Part shown: positions 25,720 through 35,001 of the stretch, in pieces
Layout: every line of letters begins with the position of its first letter
How positions within the stretch are numbered: position 1 is the first letter of the stretch
Source of the DNA: Nodularia sp. LEGE 06071
GTDB taxonomy: Bacteria > Cyanobacteriota > Cyanobacteriia > Cyanobacteriales > Nostocaceae
Length of the DNA: 64,000 nucleotides
Reading direction: 5' to 3'
Assembly (NCBI RefSeq): GCF_015207755.1
Contig: NZ_JADEWH010000009.1
Span: 62,001 to 126,000, forward strand
Position numbers and translations under genes: made by a program
Notes under the pieces: generated by a model
The model's input: the letters and a program-made list of their open reading frames with translations, nothing else
Told to the model about the DNA's origin: nothing
Databases searched by the model: none

Positions 25720-28458
25720 CTAACTACTAATTGCGCCTCTGACTAAAATGACTGTACAGTCCACACCAGAGGCGATCGCTTCGGGAATATTACCTTGAAC
25801 TGCTTGCTGTAATAATCCCTCACGAGAAGCCCCTACAACCACAACATCATAACCTTCGGTTTTCACGAGGTTAATCACTCCTTCCGCTACCGAATCTGCT
25901 TGGACTGGGATAGCAACTACATTGCTGGATAATTTGCGGCGACGCATCAGAATGCGGGTGGCTTGTTCTAAAACTGTCATGTCTGGTTTTAATTGAGATG
26001 GTTTAAACACCTGCGTCAGCCGAATGTATGGATCATTCCCCAATGTCACTAAGGCAGGTAATAATTTAATCGCTACCCTGACATTGGGGCCGCCAGCCAT
26101 TGTTACTAGCCAACGGTTGAATTGGGGAGTGGGTAGAGACGCGATTGATGCGCCAGCAGGTTGGGGAAATTCCCCCCGTTGTAGCGATTGGCGTTGCATC
26201 TCTTCAAGGGACTGAGGAAATTTAGTAGCAAATATTTTTTGTGCTTTTTGCCCCAGTTTTACTAGCATTACGTCGCAGGTGGCTTGGCGAATTATGGTGT
26301 CTACAACATTGCCAAAAATCCGTCCAGGTGTAGAAGTTTCACCTTTCCATCCCATTAAAATCAGGTTTATATGCCGTTCGTCGATGGTTTCCAATATTGC
26401 CTGGGCGGGGTCGTGGGCGACTCTAATTTGGGTGTGTAAGGGAATTTTCCACTTTTTTGCTAAAACTTCGGCTTGTCGGAGTAAGCGGCGACTTTTGGCG
26501 GTTCTGACTGGTGTTTCTGATGGCGAACTTTGACGCGATACTAAGATTATTTGCACGCATTCGATTTCATAATGGCGATCGCGTGCAATCGCTGCGGCCA
26601 TTTGTAAGAGGATAGCGGCGGTTTCGGGATTCGCTACTGGGACTAATAATCGACCTCTGCCAATATTAGGCGATCGCGTTTGATAAACTACATAAGAAGG
26701 TTCCGGCTGTGATTCTGGGGTAACGTTGCCATAATTAAGATGTTCAGCCTGGGCGCGGATGATGTCTGCACGGGTAATAATCCCAACTAATTTCCGCCCT
26801 TCGACTACTGGTAAGCGGCTGATTTGATAGCGATCGAGCAAATACAGGACATTACTGAGGTTATGTTTGGATTTTACCGTCATTGGCGAGTGGATCATAA
26901 TCTCCCTTAATGAGACATCCTTTGGTGACTGGCTATTACCCAGGATGTACGAATCACTATCGCGTTGGGTGACAAAATCCGATTGGGTGATAATTCCTAC
27001 TAGCTTGCCGTTTTCTACCACTGGAAAGCCCCGATGATGGGAACGAGAAAATACTTGCATTGCTTCTTCTAATGTCATATCTGCATCCAGAGTTTCGACT
27101 CGATGCTGCATCACATCGTGGGCTGTTAACTTGGTTAATATCCCCTCGGCGGAAACTGCTTTCGTAATTGTGATGCCTTTTAGCTGTAATAGTTTGTCAT
27201 ATAACGATCCAGGCATTACTTTGTCAGAAACCAAGTAAGCGGCTACAGAGACAATCATCAATGGTAGTACCAAATTGAAATCTGTAGTCATTTCAAACAC
27301 AATCACAATGGCTGTGATTGGGACTTTAGAAACGGCACTAAAAAAACCTCCCATACCGGCTAAAGCGTAAGTCGTGGGAGAATCCACTGCTAAGAAATAA
27401 GAGGAAGTTACACCAACCAGGTGTCCTAAACAAGAACCTAAAATCAGACTAGGTGCAAATAACCCCCCAGGCGCACCGGAACCAAAGGCGATCAGGGTAA
27501 GAATAAATTGAGAAAAAAAGGCGATCGCGGCAAAAGACACATTGGCTTCACTGATAATCATGTACTCCCGTAAACCTGCATAATTACGGAAAGATTCTGG
27601 GAGTATTGCCACGACTAGACCGGAAATGCATCCAGCTAAAGCCATTTTTAGGGGTAAGCTGAGGTGGAAAGTTTGATAAATTTTGATACTAGCAATTAGA
27701 CCACGATTAAATAATGCCCCCAGAAAACCTGCTAAAATCCCCAACAACACAAAAAAGGGAATTTCTGGCAAGGTGAAATTACTAGAGTATTGCATCAACT
27801 CCAAATTTAGTTGCAAACTACCGCCACCTAATAGTCGGGAGACTACACCACCAATAAAGGAAGCGATAATGGCAGTTCCTAAAGTCAGCCCTGATAAATC
27901 CTGGAGTAATTCTTCAACAATAAATAATACTCCGGCGATTGGGGCATTGAAAGCTGCGGCTAAACCCGCACCCGCACCCGCCGCAATCATCTGTCGTCGA
28001 TGATCTGGGGAAGTGGGAACCCAGCTACTCATTCCTGCGGCTAAACCCGCCCCTACATGAACGGTGGGGCCTTGTCGCCCTAAAGCCATTCCTGAACCAA
28101 GGGTGATGATGGCACTGATTAACTTTATAATTGCGACTCGCCAAGATAATGTAATTGGGACATTAGCCAGGGTGGCTTTCACTTGAGGGATACCGCTACC
28201 TGAAGCCTCTGGGGCAAATCTATTAACTAACCAACCAGCTATCAACCCAAAACTCAGACCAATTCCTGGTAAGACTAACCATGCTGGTGAGATTTGGCTA
28301 GTCTGGACTCGCCATGTCCCCAACCATCCTGATCCAGATTTGAGGAATACCGCAGATAGGGCGGCGACAAGACCAATAATACAAGCTTCGGCGATCGCTA
28401 AACCTTTTCTCGGTTGCAACCAGAAGCGAAAGCGCTGATTTAGAGCAGAAAGCGCCAT
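25720..28458 (-). CDS. ClC-type chloride channel/transporter fused to CBS pair and two Usp domains
   Basis: A 912-residue membrane protein. The ClC core (about 20-420) keeps GSGIPQVK, GRQGPTVHVGA and the LFIVEEL motif. The gating Glu of GREGP is Gln here (Gln129, codon CAA at 28072-28074), a change that removes gating and proton coupling in studied ClC proteins. Two CBS domains (about 440-570) and two UspA-like domains (about 605-740 and 770-905) follow in the cytoplasm, giving possible nucleotide control. The ClC-CBS-Usp-Usp order occurs in other cyanobacteria as far as I recall. It is a single gene, probably an anion channel or a modified transporter. Confidence 0.92.
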   Translation of the reverse strand: MALSALNQRFRFWLQPRKGLAIAEACIIGLVAALSAVFLKSGSGWLGTWRVQTSQISPAWLVLPGIGLSFGLIAGWLVNRFAPEASGSGIPQVKATLANVPITLSWRVAIIKLISAIITLGSGMALGRQGPTVHVGAGLAAGMSSWVPTSPDHRRQMIAAGAGAGLAAAFNAPIAGVLFIVEELLQDLSGLTLGTAIIASFIGGVVSRLLGGGSLQLNLELMQYSSNFTLPEIPFFVLLGILAGFLGALFNRGLIASIKIYQTFHLSLPLKMALAGCISGLVVAILPESFRNYAGLREYMIISEANVSFAAIAFFSQFILTLIAFGSGAPGGLFAPSLILGSCLGHLVGVTSSYFLAVDSPTTYALAGMGGFFSAVSKVPITAIVIVFEMTTDFNLVLPLMIVSVAAYLVSDKVMPGSLYDKLLQLKGITITKAVSAEGILTKLTAHDVMQHRVETLDADMTLEEAMQVFSRSHHRGFPVVENGKLVGIITQSDFVTQRDSDSYILGNSQSPKDVSLREIMIHSPMTVKSKHNLSNVLYLLDRYQISRLPVVEGRKLVGIITRADIIRAQAEHLNYGNVTPESQPEPSYVVYQTRSPNIGRGRLLVPVANPETAAILLQMAAAIARDRHYEIECVQIILVSRQSSPSETPVRTAKSRRLLRQAEVLAKKWKIPLHTQIRVAHDPAQAILETIDERHINLILMGWKGETSTPGRIFGNVVDTIIRQATCDVMLVKLGQKAQKIFATKFPQSLEEMQRQSLQRGEFPQPAGASIASLPTPQFNRWLVTMAGGPNVRVAIKLLPALVTLGNDPYIRLTQVFKPSQLKPDMTVLEQATRILMRRRKLSSNVVAIPVQADSVAEGVINLVKTEGYDVVVVGASREGLLQQAVQGNIPEAIASGVDCTVILVRGAISS

Positions 28459-28813
28459 AATAATTAAAAATTCATCTGATCAAAACAACCAAAGTTGACC
28501 TAAAAAAGCCAGTTTTAAAAAAAGCATATCTATTCAACATATTGCTAGAAATAGTTCTGTTAGCACAGAAGAAGTCTTCTCTGATCAGATGCTTCGCATT
28601 CGCACAGCGTCTTTGCAGGAGAAGAAGGCCAAGTTAAGAGAGGGTTTTTTCCAGATACTGAGTTAGACGCAAGTTTATAGATAATTTTTTACAAACTAAC
28701 TTACCAGAAAATCCCACATATGTTTATTTTCCCTGGTTATAGTTATAGCCTGAGAAAGCGCATTTTTAATTAATCAGAAGTGATAAATTAAGCTGGGATG
28801 CTAGCTGGAATTT
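28459..28813. other. Intergenic region with small palindromes
   Basis: AGAAGTCTTCT near 28568 is a perfect short palindrome, followed by the dispersed phrase GCTTCGCATTCGCACAGCGTCTTTGC. No gene is seen; the promoter of the ClC gene should lie close to 28459. Confidence 0.45.
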
Positions 28814-30127
28814 TTAAGAAATTCTCCCAGTTACAGACAATCCTTCTACTATCAGTGATGGTGTATAACAAGACCCATTCCAATCAGCATCGTTACCTAA
28901 TGCTACTAATTGTTTGAGAACTGTGTAGACGTTACCTGCGACCATCGTATCTTTAACACGCCCAATTATCTGACCGTTTTTGACACGATAGCCCAAATCA
29001 ATATTGATGGAAAAGTCGCCAGAAATACCGTTGCCACCACCTAGCATTTGATCGACAATTAAGCCATCATCCATTTGGTGAATTAAATCTTGGAGTGATG
29101 CTGAACCAGGCTGGATCAAGAAATTAAATAAGCCAGGGCTAGGATAACTGCCAAAACTAGGGCGAAAACCGTTACCAGTCGTGTTAATACCTAGTTGTTT
29201 TCCTGTGGTGCGATCGCAATAAAAATTTTGTAAAATTCCGTCTTGGATAAATACTAAAGCAGTTGTGGGAGTACCTTCATCATCAAAAGGACAACTGTAA
29301 GGGCCAGCCTGTGGGTCTTGGTAAAGGGTGAGGCTGGGTGACATCACTGGTTTACCCAGACGTTCTACCCAAGGAGAAGCTACTTCCAGAATCCGCTTAC
29401 CATTTAACGCTGCTTGTGCAGTCCCCCAAAGCATATCAGCCGCTTTAGATGTAAATAAAACTGGAACGCGACCGGTGGGGGGTGGGACGTTTTCTCTAGA
29501 CCAATCTAATCTTTGTAAAATTTGATGGGCTAATTTCTCAGGGTGGAGAATATCCCGTTGGGTTTGTCCATCCGCAACGCTTAAAAAATCATCACCCCTG
29601 ACCCATTCGGCAGCCATGTAGCAACTGAGGGTTGTATCACTGTAGTAACAATCTAAACCTTGACTATTGGAAAGTCTAGTAGTTTCCACATCACATTCCC
29701 AGTCACTGTTGCACAGCACATCTGGATAGACATCACGAATGAGAGCGATCGCTTCTTTGCCCCAGTTGACCAATAGTTCTAAGGGTACAGATGACCCGAT
29801 GTCTGGATAAGATGGCTGAGAATTCTTGACTAACTCCACTGCTTCTGGTTGATTCAGCTGAGTCAAAGCCAAAGCTCGTTCCACCATTGTTTGGGCGGCG
29901 ACAGAACCATAAGCTACCGTCAGTCCTGGTCGCCCGTTGCGCCATAGTCGTAGTGCTGTGCCTTCAGATTGGCTAGTTTCTAGCTGTTTGAGACGGTTAG
30001 CCTCAAAAAATACGGGACGAGAAAGCGATCGCGACTGATAAACTTCCGCAGCTTCAGCTCCCGATTTGATAGCTAGTTCCAGCAGTTGTTCTGCTAGTGT
30101 ATCTTGTGTCAAGTTTTCAGAACCCAT
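28814..30127 (-). CDS. pmbA: TldE/PmbA, non-catalytic partner of TldD
   Basis: A 437-residue member of the TldD/PmbA family without the HExxxH zinc motif, as expected of the TldE subunit. Family segments are SQSEGTALRLWRNGRPG (N-terminal domain), PFDDEGTPTTALVFIQDG, GNGFRPSFGSYPSPG, MLGGGNGISGDFSI and the C-terminal GNDADWNGSCYTPSL. It would form a heterodimer with TldD (5849-7243), where TldE shapes the substrate tunnel. It is a single gene with its own spacer on both sides. Confidence 0.92.
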   Translation of the reverse strand: MGSENLTQDTLAEQLLELAIKSGAEAAEVYQSRSLSRPVFFEANRLKQLETSQSEGTALRLWRNGRPGLTVAYGSVAAQTMVERALALTQLNQPEAVELVKNSQPSYPDIGSSVPLELLVNWGKEAIALIRDVYPDVLCNSDWECDVETTRLSNSQGLDCYYSDTTLSCYMAAEWVRGDDFLSVADGQTQRDILHPEKLAHQILQRLDWSRENVPPPTGRVPVLFTSKAADMLWGTAQAALNGKRILEVASPWVERLGKPVMSPSLTLYQDPQAGPYSCPFDDEGTPTTALVFIQDGILQNFYCDRTTGKQLGINTTGNGFRPSFGSYPSPGLFNFLIQPGSASLQDLIHQMDDGLIVDQMLGGGNGISGDFSINIDLGYRVKNGQIIGRVKDTMVAGNVYTVLKQLVALGNDADWNGSCYTPSLIVEGLSVTGRIS

Positions 30128-30175
30128 GACCCTCGGTGAATTGTGGATTTTGGATTTTCAGCTGCAAATCAATCA

Positions 30176-30276
30176 ACGCAGATAATTATCCCTAATCATT
30201 GGTGTCTATCGGCATATATTGGCAAAAGCCATTTGAAAATGCAGATGGACGCAGACAATTATCCCAAATCATTGGT
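30176..30276. repeat. Direct repeat ACGCAGATAATTATCCC...ATCATTGGT
   Basis: 28 bp at 30176-30203 recur at 30249-30276 with about two differences, 73 bp apart, in the divergent spacer upstream of pmbA. A third related phrase (ATCATCGGTATGTATTAGTCTG) follows near 30317. They may be decayed dispersed repeats. Confidence 0.6.
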
Positions 30277-30379
30277 AACTATCCGCGTTTCATCCACCAA
30301 AAAAATTCTCCGAAAATCATCGGTATGTATTAGTCTGTATCAGTATTGGGCATTTGACTAACTGATCACTCCTCTCTAC

Positions 30380-31243
30380 TTACGCAATATTTAAATTTTG
30401 GAGAAGCCAGAATCCGGTGAAAGATTCTGCTTGAGGATCAGACTGAACACCAATAAAATGCACTCCATTAGCTTCTTCTTTGGCTTTCTCATAACCTTTG
30501 GCTTCTGCTAAAGTTTGGGGATTTTTGATATTAGCCAAAATCCAACTTTCCGTAGCACCAGTTTCTAAAACCAATCTTTCCCCTTGTTTAGTGTCAAAGT
30601 TCAAGCAAGCCAATTCCAAACCCGACAGCCACCCGGCTATAGGTAAGGCTCTAGGTGAGAAAATTAACACACCAGGAATGCGAGTTTCAGGAGACACATT
30701 AGCCAACTCCAGGGGAAAAGCTTCACCAAAGCCAATCTCCCATTCTGACATTTCGGCAAAATCAGCAGCTTGTAGGCTAACAAATGCCCACTGCTTACCT
30801 TCTAAAGCATCTGGTAAACGTTGAGGTAAAGGGCTGTCTAAGCGCACCGAGAGATTAGTACCGCCTTGATACCCTGGTTCTTGAGGATAAACTTCCTCCA
30901 TGCGCTGTTTCAACCATTGATTGAGAACTAAAATACGGCGGCTAGGTTGAGCAGGGATACCCACATCCTGGCAAGCTTTAGTAATCATGTTGCTCATTTG
31001 ACGGCGGAAAAAGCGGATTCTGATTGGTGCTTCCCCTGCCTTTTCGATGGCTTCCTGTAACGCCCTCCGCAACCAACCCGAATTTACCTGAGTGCTGGGG
31101 CAATATTGTGCATAACGAAACAAAGATTCCGGTTTGGTGCGGATATCCGAAGGACTTTCGCAAACTAAGACTTCCCAAACTTTTTTCTGATTTTCGTCCA
31201 AAATTGGACGAGAGTAAAAATCGATTTCCCAAATACTACCCAT
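30380..31243 (-). CDS. Tab2/Atab2-like RNA-binding protein (DUF1092)
   Basis: 287 residues of the Tab2/Atab2 family (DUF1092), which spans cyanobacteria and plastids. In algae and plants the homologues bind the psaB mRNA leader and promote translation and assembly of photosystem I. Recognisable parts are IWEIDFYSRPI at the N-terminus, RFFRRQMSNMI (about 104), GVLIFSPRALPIAGWLSG (about 190) and the family-typical end GFWLLQNLN. It is soluble, and length and start agree with the family. A role in photosystem biogenesis is by homology only. Confidence 0.88.
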   Translation of the reverse strand: MGSIWEIDFYSRPILDENQKKVWEVLVCESPSDIRTKPESLFRYAQYCPSTQVNSGWLRRALQEAIEKAGEAPIRIRFFRRQMSNMITKACQDVGIPAQPSRRILVLNQWLKQRMEEVYPQEPGYQGGTNLSVRLDSPLPQRLPDALEGKQWAFVSLQAADFAEMSEWEIGFGEAFPLELANVSPETRIPGVLIFSPRALPIAGWLSGLELACLNFDTKQGERLVLETGATESWILANIKNPQTLAEAKGYEKAKEEANGVHFIGVQSDPQAESFTGFWLLQNLNIA

Positions 31244-31301
31244 GTTTTGCCGTGAGATTCTGGCGACTTGATATTTTCTTATATTTTCATGATAGGAGGA
31301 A

Positions 31302-31436
31302 ATGGGGAGTGGGGAGTAGGGAGTGGGGAGTGGGGAGCAGGGGGAGAAGAGGCAAGGGGGCAGGGAGCAGGGAGCAGGGGGGAAAGATTATGAATGACTA
31401 ATGACCAATGACCAATGACTAATGACTAATGACTAA
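31302..31436. repeat. Composite heptamer array: GGGGAGT type then AATGACY type
   Basis: The first half is TGGGGAG/CAGGGAG heptamers, then the joint GGGGGGAAAGATTATG, then AATGACT/AATGACC heptamers up to the stop codon of the Usp gene. The same order occurs at 35781-35903, and reversed at 45901-45968 and 61750-61822. Confidence 0.85.
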
Positions 31437-32315
31437 TTAATCTGAGAATGGGAAAAAGAGTACAGGATACCAGCTTTGACGCAATAGTTCCGCTGCAAAA
31501 CTGGAAACTAACCATTCTTGGAGTTTACCGATTGTTCCTGAAGACACGGCGATCGCGCTAATATCAGCCATGACAGCTGTATCTAACACCTGGGTGACAT
31601 AGTTCCCCTCTAGGACTTCTGTCTCCACCTGTAAATTTACCTCCTCCAACTCAGCTTTAATCTGAGACAGGGTTTCTTTCGCCTGCTGTGGGAGGATTTT
31701 TCTGAGTGTTTCTTTGGGACTTTTATTCTCTAAAACCCAGCAAAGCTGACATTGTTGGAGATATTTATCAGATTGTTTTTGGGCTAAATGTTTAACCTGT
31801 TGCACCAGATAATGCGAGACTTTACTATCGTTATAGGGAATTAGCAAAGAGCGAAAAAGGTGCTGACAACGCAGTGTTAATTCTTCTGTAGTGTAGGCAG
31901 AAAATAACTGAGGACGCACTACTAGTAGAGGAATCTTGGTTTGGCGGGATAACTCAGCCATCGTACTACCGACTAGTTTCTCCGTCAGTATGCTGCGAGT
32001 TGGAGAACCCAGGATAATCAGTTCAGATTGATATGCTTGGGCTACCTTCAAGATTGTCTCAACTGGCTTGCCTGATTGAACTTCTATTTTTACTTCTACA
32101 TCAGTCGGACTTTGCTCAATCGCTTTTGCCAATCGGGTTTGAGCTTGTGCTATTTTTTCACTATCCACTTGGGGAATAATGCCTTTTTCCCACAATGGCA
32201 CAACGTGGAGAAAAACAATTTGCTTGATTCCTGCCAGTTTTAGACTGGAAATAAATTGTGATAGACGATGCAACCCGTCAGAAAAATCTGTGCAAATTAA
32301 AATTCGTTCAAACAT
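31437..32315 (-). CDS. Universal stress protein, two Usp domains
   Basis: 292 residues with two UspA folds in tandem (about 1-140 and 155-290). The first domain has ILICTDFSDG at the start and the ATP-type motif GSPTRSILTEKLVGSTMAEL (G-2x-G-9x-G-S/T pattern), so it probably binds ATP. The second domain has ISAIAVSSGTIGKLQEWL and SFAAELLRQSWYPVL but a weaker nucleotide motif. It is soluble and conserved in cyanobacteria. Its 3' end abuts a heptamer repeat array. A stress or energy-status role is inferred from the family. Confidence 0.88.
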   Translation of the reverse strand: MFERILICTDFSDGLHRLSQFISSLKLAGIKQIVFLHVVPLWEKGIIPQVDSEKIAQAQTRLAKAIEQSPTDVEVKIEVQSGKPVETILKVAQAYQSELIILGSPTRSILTEKLVGSTMAELSRQTKIPLLVVRPQLFSAYTTEELTLRCQHLFRSLLIPYNDSKVSHYLVQQVKHLAQKQSDKYLQQCQLCWVLENKSPKETLRKILPQQAKETLSQIKAELEEVNLQVETEVLEGNYVTQVLDTAVMADISAIAVSSGTIGKLQEWLVSSFAAELLRQSWYPVLFFPFSD

Positions 32316-32645
32316 AGATATTGAATAAATAATTTTAAGTGTCGGACTTCTAGATTTTCATCTAGCACCATGATATGAATTATGGTGCTGAAATTTTACT
32401 GGTTGAAATTTTATGGTTAATTGCGGCAAAGTTATTTAAATTGTCTCACATTTTTAATGATGGTTTCAATATGGCAGAAATCAATAAAATTTCCAGATTT
32501 GATAGAGCGATGGCTCAGAGCGCTGTGCCGGAGGCGATCGCATCTAATTTTTTCTGGAGGAAGATGTGATCTTTGCTCGTCTACGATTCCCACCAACCCA
32601 GGGACGGTAGAATAGGTCATATTTCTTAGCCTGAACTGAAAAACT
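32316..32645. other. Divergent intergenic region, no gene seen
   Basis: A 330-bp spacer between the Usp gene and ycf23, containing one HIP1 site near 32535 and promoters for both genes. The short open frames here have no ribosome site and no protein-like pattern. Confidence 0.5.
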
Positions 32646-33389
32646 ATGACAATGCATTCTCATCTCCAACGTGCATTTGCTGACCGCCGCGTTCTGAAAG
32701 TGATTAGCGGCTTGAACAACTTTGATCGCGATCGCGTGGCTGCTACTATTAAAGCTGCGGAACTTGGTGGTGCGACCTTTGTCGATATCGCCGCCGATGC
32801 TGCTTTAGTGCAGATGGCGAAAAAATTGATTAATTTACCGATTTGTGTATCAGCCGTCGAACCAGAAAAATTTGTGGAAGCTGTCAACGCTGGTGCAGAT
32901 TTGATTGAAATCGGTAACTTTGATAGTTTTTACGCCCAAGGACGTAAATTTGAAGCCGAGGAAGTTTTAGCACTAACTCACCAAACCCGCGCCCTGCTGC
33001 CAGAAATCACCCTATCTGTGACAGTTCCTCACATCCTGGAACTAGATCAACAGGTACAACTAGCTGAGGAACTGGTAAAAGCTGGAGCCGATATTATTCA
33101 AACCGAAGGCGGTACTAGCAGCCAGCCAGCACACCCTGGAACCTTGGGATTAATTGAAAAAGCCGCCCCCACCTTAGCAGCAGCTTATGAAATTGCTCGT
33201 GTGGTTTCCGTACCTGTACTGTGTGCTTCCGGTATTTCTAGCGTCACCGCCCCCCTAGCGATCGCCTCTGGTGCAGCTGGCGTTGGTGTTGGTTCGGCGA
33301 TTAATCAACTCAATAGCGAAGTAGCCATGATTGCTGCTGTGCGTGGCTTAGTAGAAGCTTTAGCCATTGCTAACAGAGCGATCGCTTAG
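32646..33389 (+). CDS. ycf23: Ycf23 (DUF561) TIM-barrel protein
   Basis: 247 residues, homologous to the plastid-encoded Ycf23 of red algae. The beta/alpha barrel pattern is clear: LKVISGLNNFD, FVDIAADAAL, PICVSAVEP, GADLIEIGNFD, LSVTVPHIL, GADIIQTEGGTSSQPAHPGTLGLIE and VPVLCASGISSVTAPLAIASGA. The last segments look like a phosphate-binding site of the kind found in NanE or ThiG-like barrels. The biochemical function of Ycf23 is not established to my knowledge. ATG codons at 32646 and 32652 are both possible. Confidence 0.9.
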   Translation: MTMHSHLQRAFADRRVLKVISGLNNFDRDRVAATIKAAELGGATFVDIAADAALVQMAKKLINLPICVSAVEPEKFVEAVNAGADLIEIGNFDSFYAQGRKFEAEEVLALTHQTRALLPEITLSVTVPHILELDQQVQLAEELVKAGADIIQTEGGTSSQPAHPGTLGLIEKAAPTLAAAYEIARVVSVPVLCASGISSVTAPLAIASGAAGVGVGSAINQLNSEVAMIAAVRGLVEALAIANRAIA

Positions 33390-33429
33390 TTGACCAGGGG
33401 AATGGGGACTGAGGCATTTATTATTTCCA

Positions 33430-33573
33430 CAACTCCCTACTCCCCACTCCCTACTCCCTACTCCCTACTCCCCACTCCCTACTCCCTACTCCCCACTCCC
33501 TACTCCCTACTCCCCACTCCCCACTCCCTACTCCCTACTCCCCACTCCCCACTCCCCACTCCCCACTCCCTAC
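33430..33573. repeat. STRR heptamer array (ACTCCCY)n
   Basis: About 20 tandem copies of ACTCCCT/ACTCCCC fill the convergent space between ycf23 and the aminotransferase and reach the stop codon of the latter. The two variants alternate irregularly (CCTACTCCCCACTCCCTACT). Heptamer STRR sequences of this type are known from heterocystous cyanobacteria. Confidence 0.92.
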
Positions 33574-34718
33574 CCCAAGCTATCTTTTAGAGCATAAATC
33601 ACCTGATCTTGCTGTTCCTGTGTCAATTCGGGGAACATCGGCAAAGATAGAACCTCGTGAGCTGCTAACTCGGCTACTGGTAACTGTCCTGGCTGATAAC
33701 CCAGGGTTTGATAAACAGGCTGCAAATGTAAAGGGTGGGGATAGTAAACCATTGAACTTACTCCCCTTTCTTGCAGTTGATGACGCACTGAGTCTCGGTA
33801 GGTGGTGCTAGCACCATTTCGTCCGGCGCTGGAGATGCGAATAGTGTATTGATTCCAGACACCAGCGCCCCCGGCTAATTCTTGTGGTGTAACAATACCG
33901 GGAATTTGACTCAGAAATTGTTGGTAATAAGCTGCGATCGCCTGTCGTTGATTGTTCCAAGTATCGAGATAACGCAGTTTAATTTGGAGAATAGCGGCTT
34001 GCAAACTATCCAAGCGACTATTTACCCCAATTTCTTCGTAGTAATAACGATTTTTCTGCCCATGTTCTTTGAGTACCCGCAGTTTCGCCGCCAATTCCGG
34101 ATCATTAGTGGTAATAGCTCCACCATCACCGCAACCACCCAAATTCTTGGTAGGGTAGAAACTAAAGCAACCAATATGTCCGATGCTGCCGACTTTTTGA
34201 TGGTTCCAAGTTGCACCTGTGGATTGAGCGCAATCTTCAATAACTGCTAAATTTTTGGAGTTAGCGATCGCCATCAATGCTGTCATATCCACAGGTTGTC
34301 CAAATAAGTGAACCGGGATAATAGCTTTGGTTTTAGGTGTAATGGCTGCGGCTACTTGCTGCAAATCAAGATTAAAAGTATTAGTGTCAATATCAACAAA
34401 AATTGGTTTTGCACCCACAGCACTAATGACTTCGGCTGTGGCTACAAAGGTAAAAGGTGTGGTAATAACTTCATCACCTGGACCAATTTCCAAAGCGCGT
34501 AAAGCTAAGTAAAGTGCATCAGTTCCAGAGTTGCAACCTATACAATTACTTACATGATGATAGGCGGCAAACTGTTGCTCAAAGCTTTCAACTAAAGGAC
34601 CGCCAATATAACGCCCAGAAGCCAAAACTTCTAAAACGGCTGCACTCACTTCTGCGGCAATGGTGGCGTATTGTTGCTTAATATCAAAGGCAGGAATAGA
34701 ATTTACACTTTGGATCAT
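33570..34718 (-). CDS. DegT/DnrJ/EryC1-family PLP sugar aminotransferase
   Basis: 382 residues of the sugar 3- or 4-aminotransferase family. Features are GCNSGTDALYLALRAL, GDEVITTPFTFVATAEVI, VIEDCAQSTGA (PLP-binding Asp and Gln) and SFYPTKNLGGCGDGGAI, with the Schiff-base Lys in PTKNLG. The C-terminus has the substrate-binding NQYTIRI and SMVYYPHPLHLQP. It would transfer an amino group to a keto-deoxy sugar nucleotide for surface polysaccharide or glycan. No other sugar nucleotide gene is directly adjacent, though galE and a sugar transferase lie 16-20 kb away. Confidence 0.9.
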   Translation of the reverse strand: MIQSVNSIPAFDIKQQYATIAAEVSAAVLEVLASGRYIGGPLVESFEQQFAAYHHVSNCIGCNSGTDALYLALRALEIGPGDEVITTPFTFVATAEVISAVGAKPIFVDIDTNTFNLDLQQVAAAITPKTKAIIPVHLFGQPVDMTALMAIANSKNLAVIEDCAQSTGATWNHQKVGSIGHIGCFSFYPTKNLGGCGDGGAITTNDPELAAKLRVLKEHGQKNRYYYEEIGVNSRLDSLQAAILQIKLRYLDTWNNQRQAIAAYYQQFLSQIPGIVTPQELAGGAGVWNQYTIRISSAGRNGASTTYRDSVRHQLQERGVSSMVYYPHPLHLQPVYQTLGYQPGQLPVAELAAHEVLSLPMFPELTQEQQDQVIYALKDSLG

Positions 34719-35001
34719 GAGTTTTCATTTTATCTGAAGATACAAAGGATGCACTGCGACTGCCAATTTTTGCTGATGGAATTTTTATCAAAAAGCTTTG
34801 CAAAGACTGTCGCCCCGGATACGCATCAAATTTGGGTTTTTACTGTAATTATTTTATGGTTAAGGATACCATTGGTTGGTAGAAAATGTGATGCATATCA
34901 ACCAAGATCCCAGACTGGGAATTAAAGTTCCAAGGGAGTAGGGAGTGGGGAGTGGTCAAAAATATGAAAATATTTTTTTGTGAGCAGGATATGGAAAAAT
35001 C
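34719..35001. other. Divergent intergenic spacer
   Basis: No gene is seen. It ends in a short GGGAGTAGGGAGTGGGGAGTGG stretch (34935-34956) of the G-rich heptamer family, just upstream of the permease gene. Confidence 0.5.

Noticed and set aside
30176-30276. Regularly spaced direct repeats that might be a CRISPR
   Set aside because: Only two good copies and one weak one, with mismatches and unequal spacing; no cas genes nearby.
33390-33590. A 66-codon frame repeating PYSLLPT
   Set aside because: It is simply a translation of the ACTCCCY heptamer array; the repeat is open in several frames.
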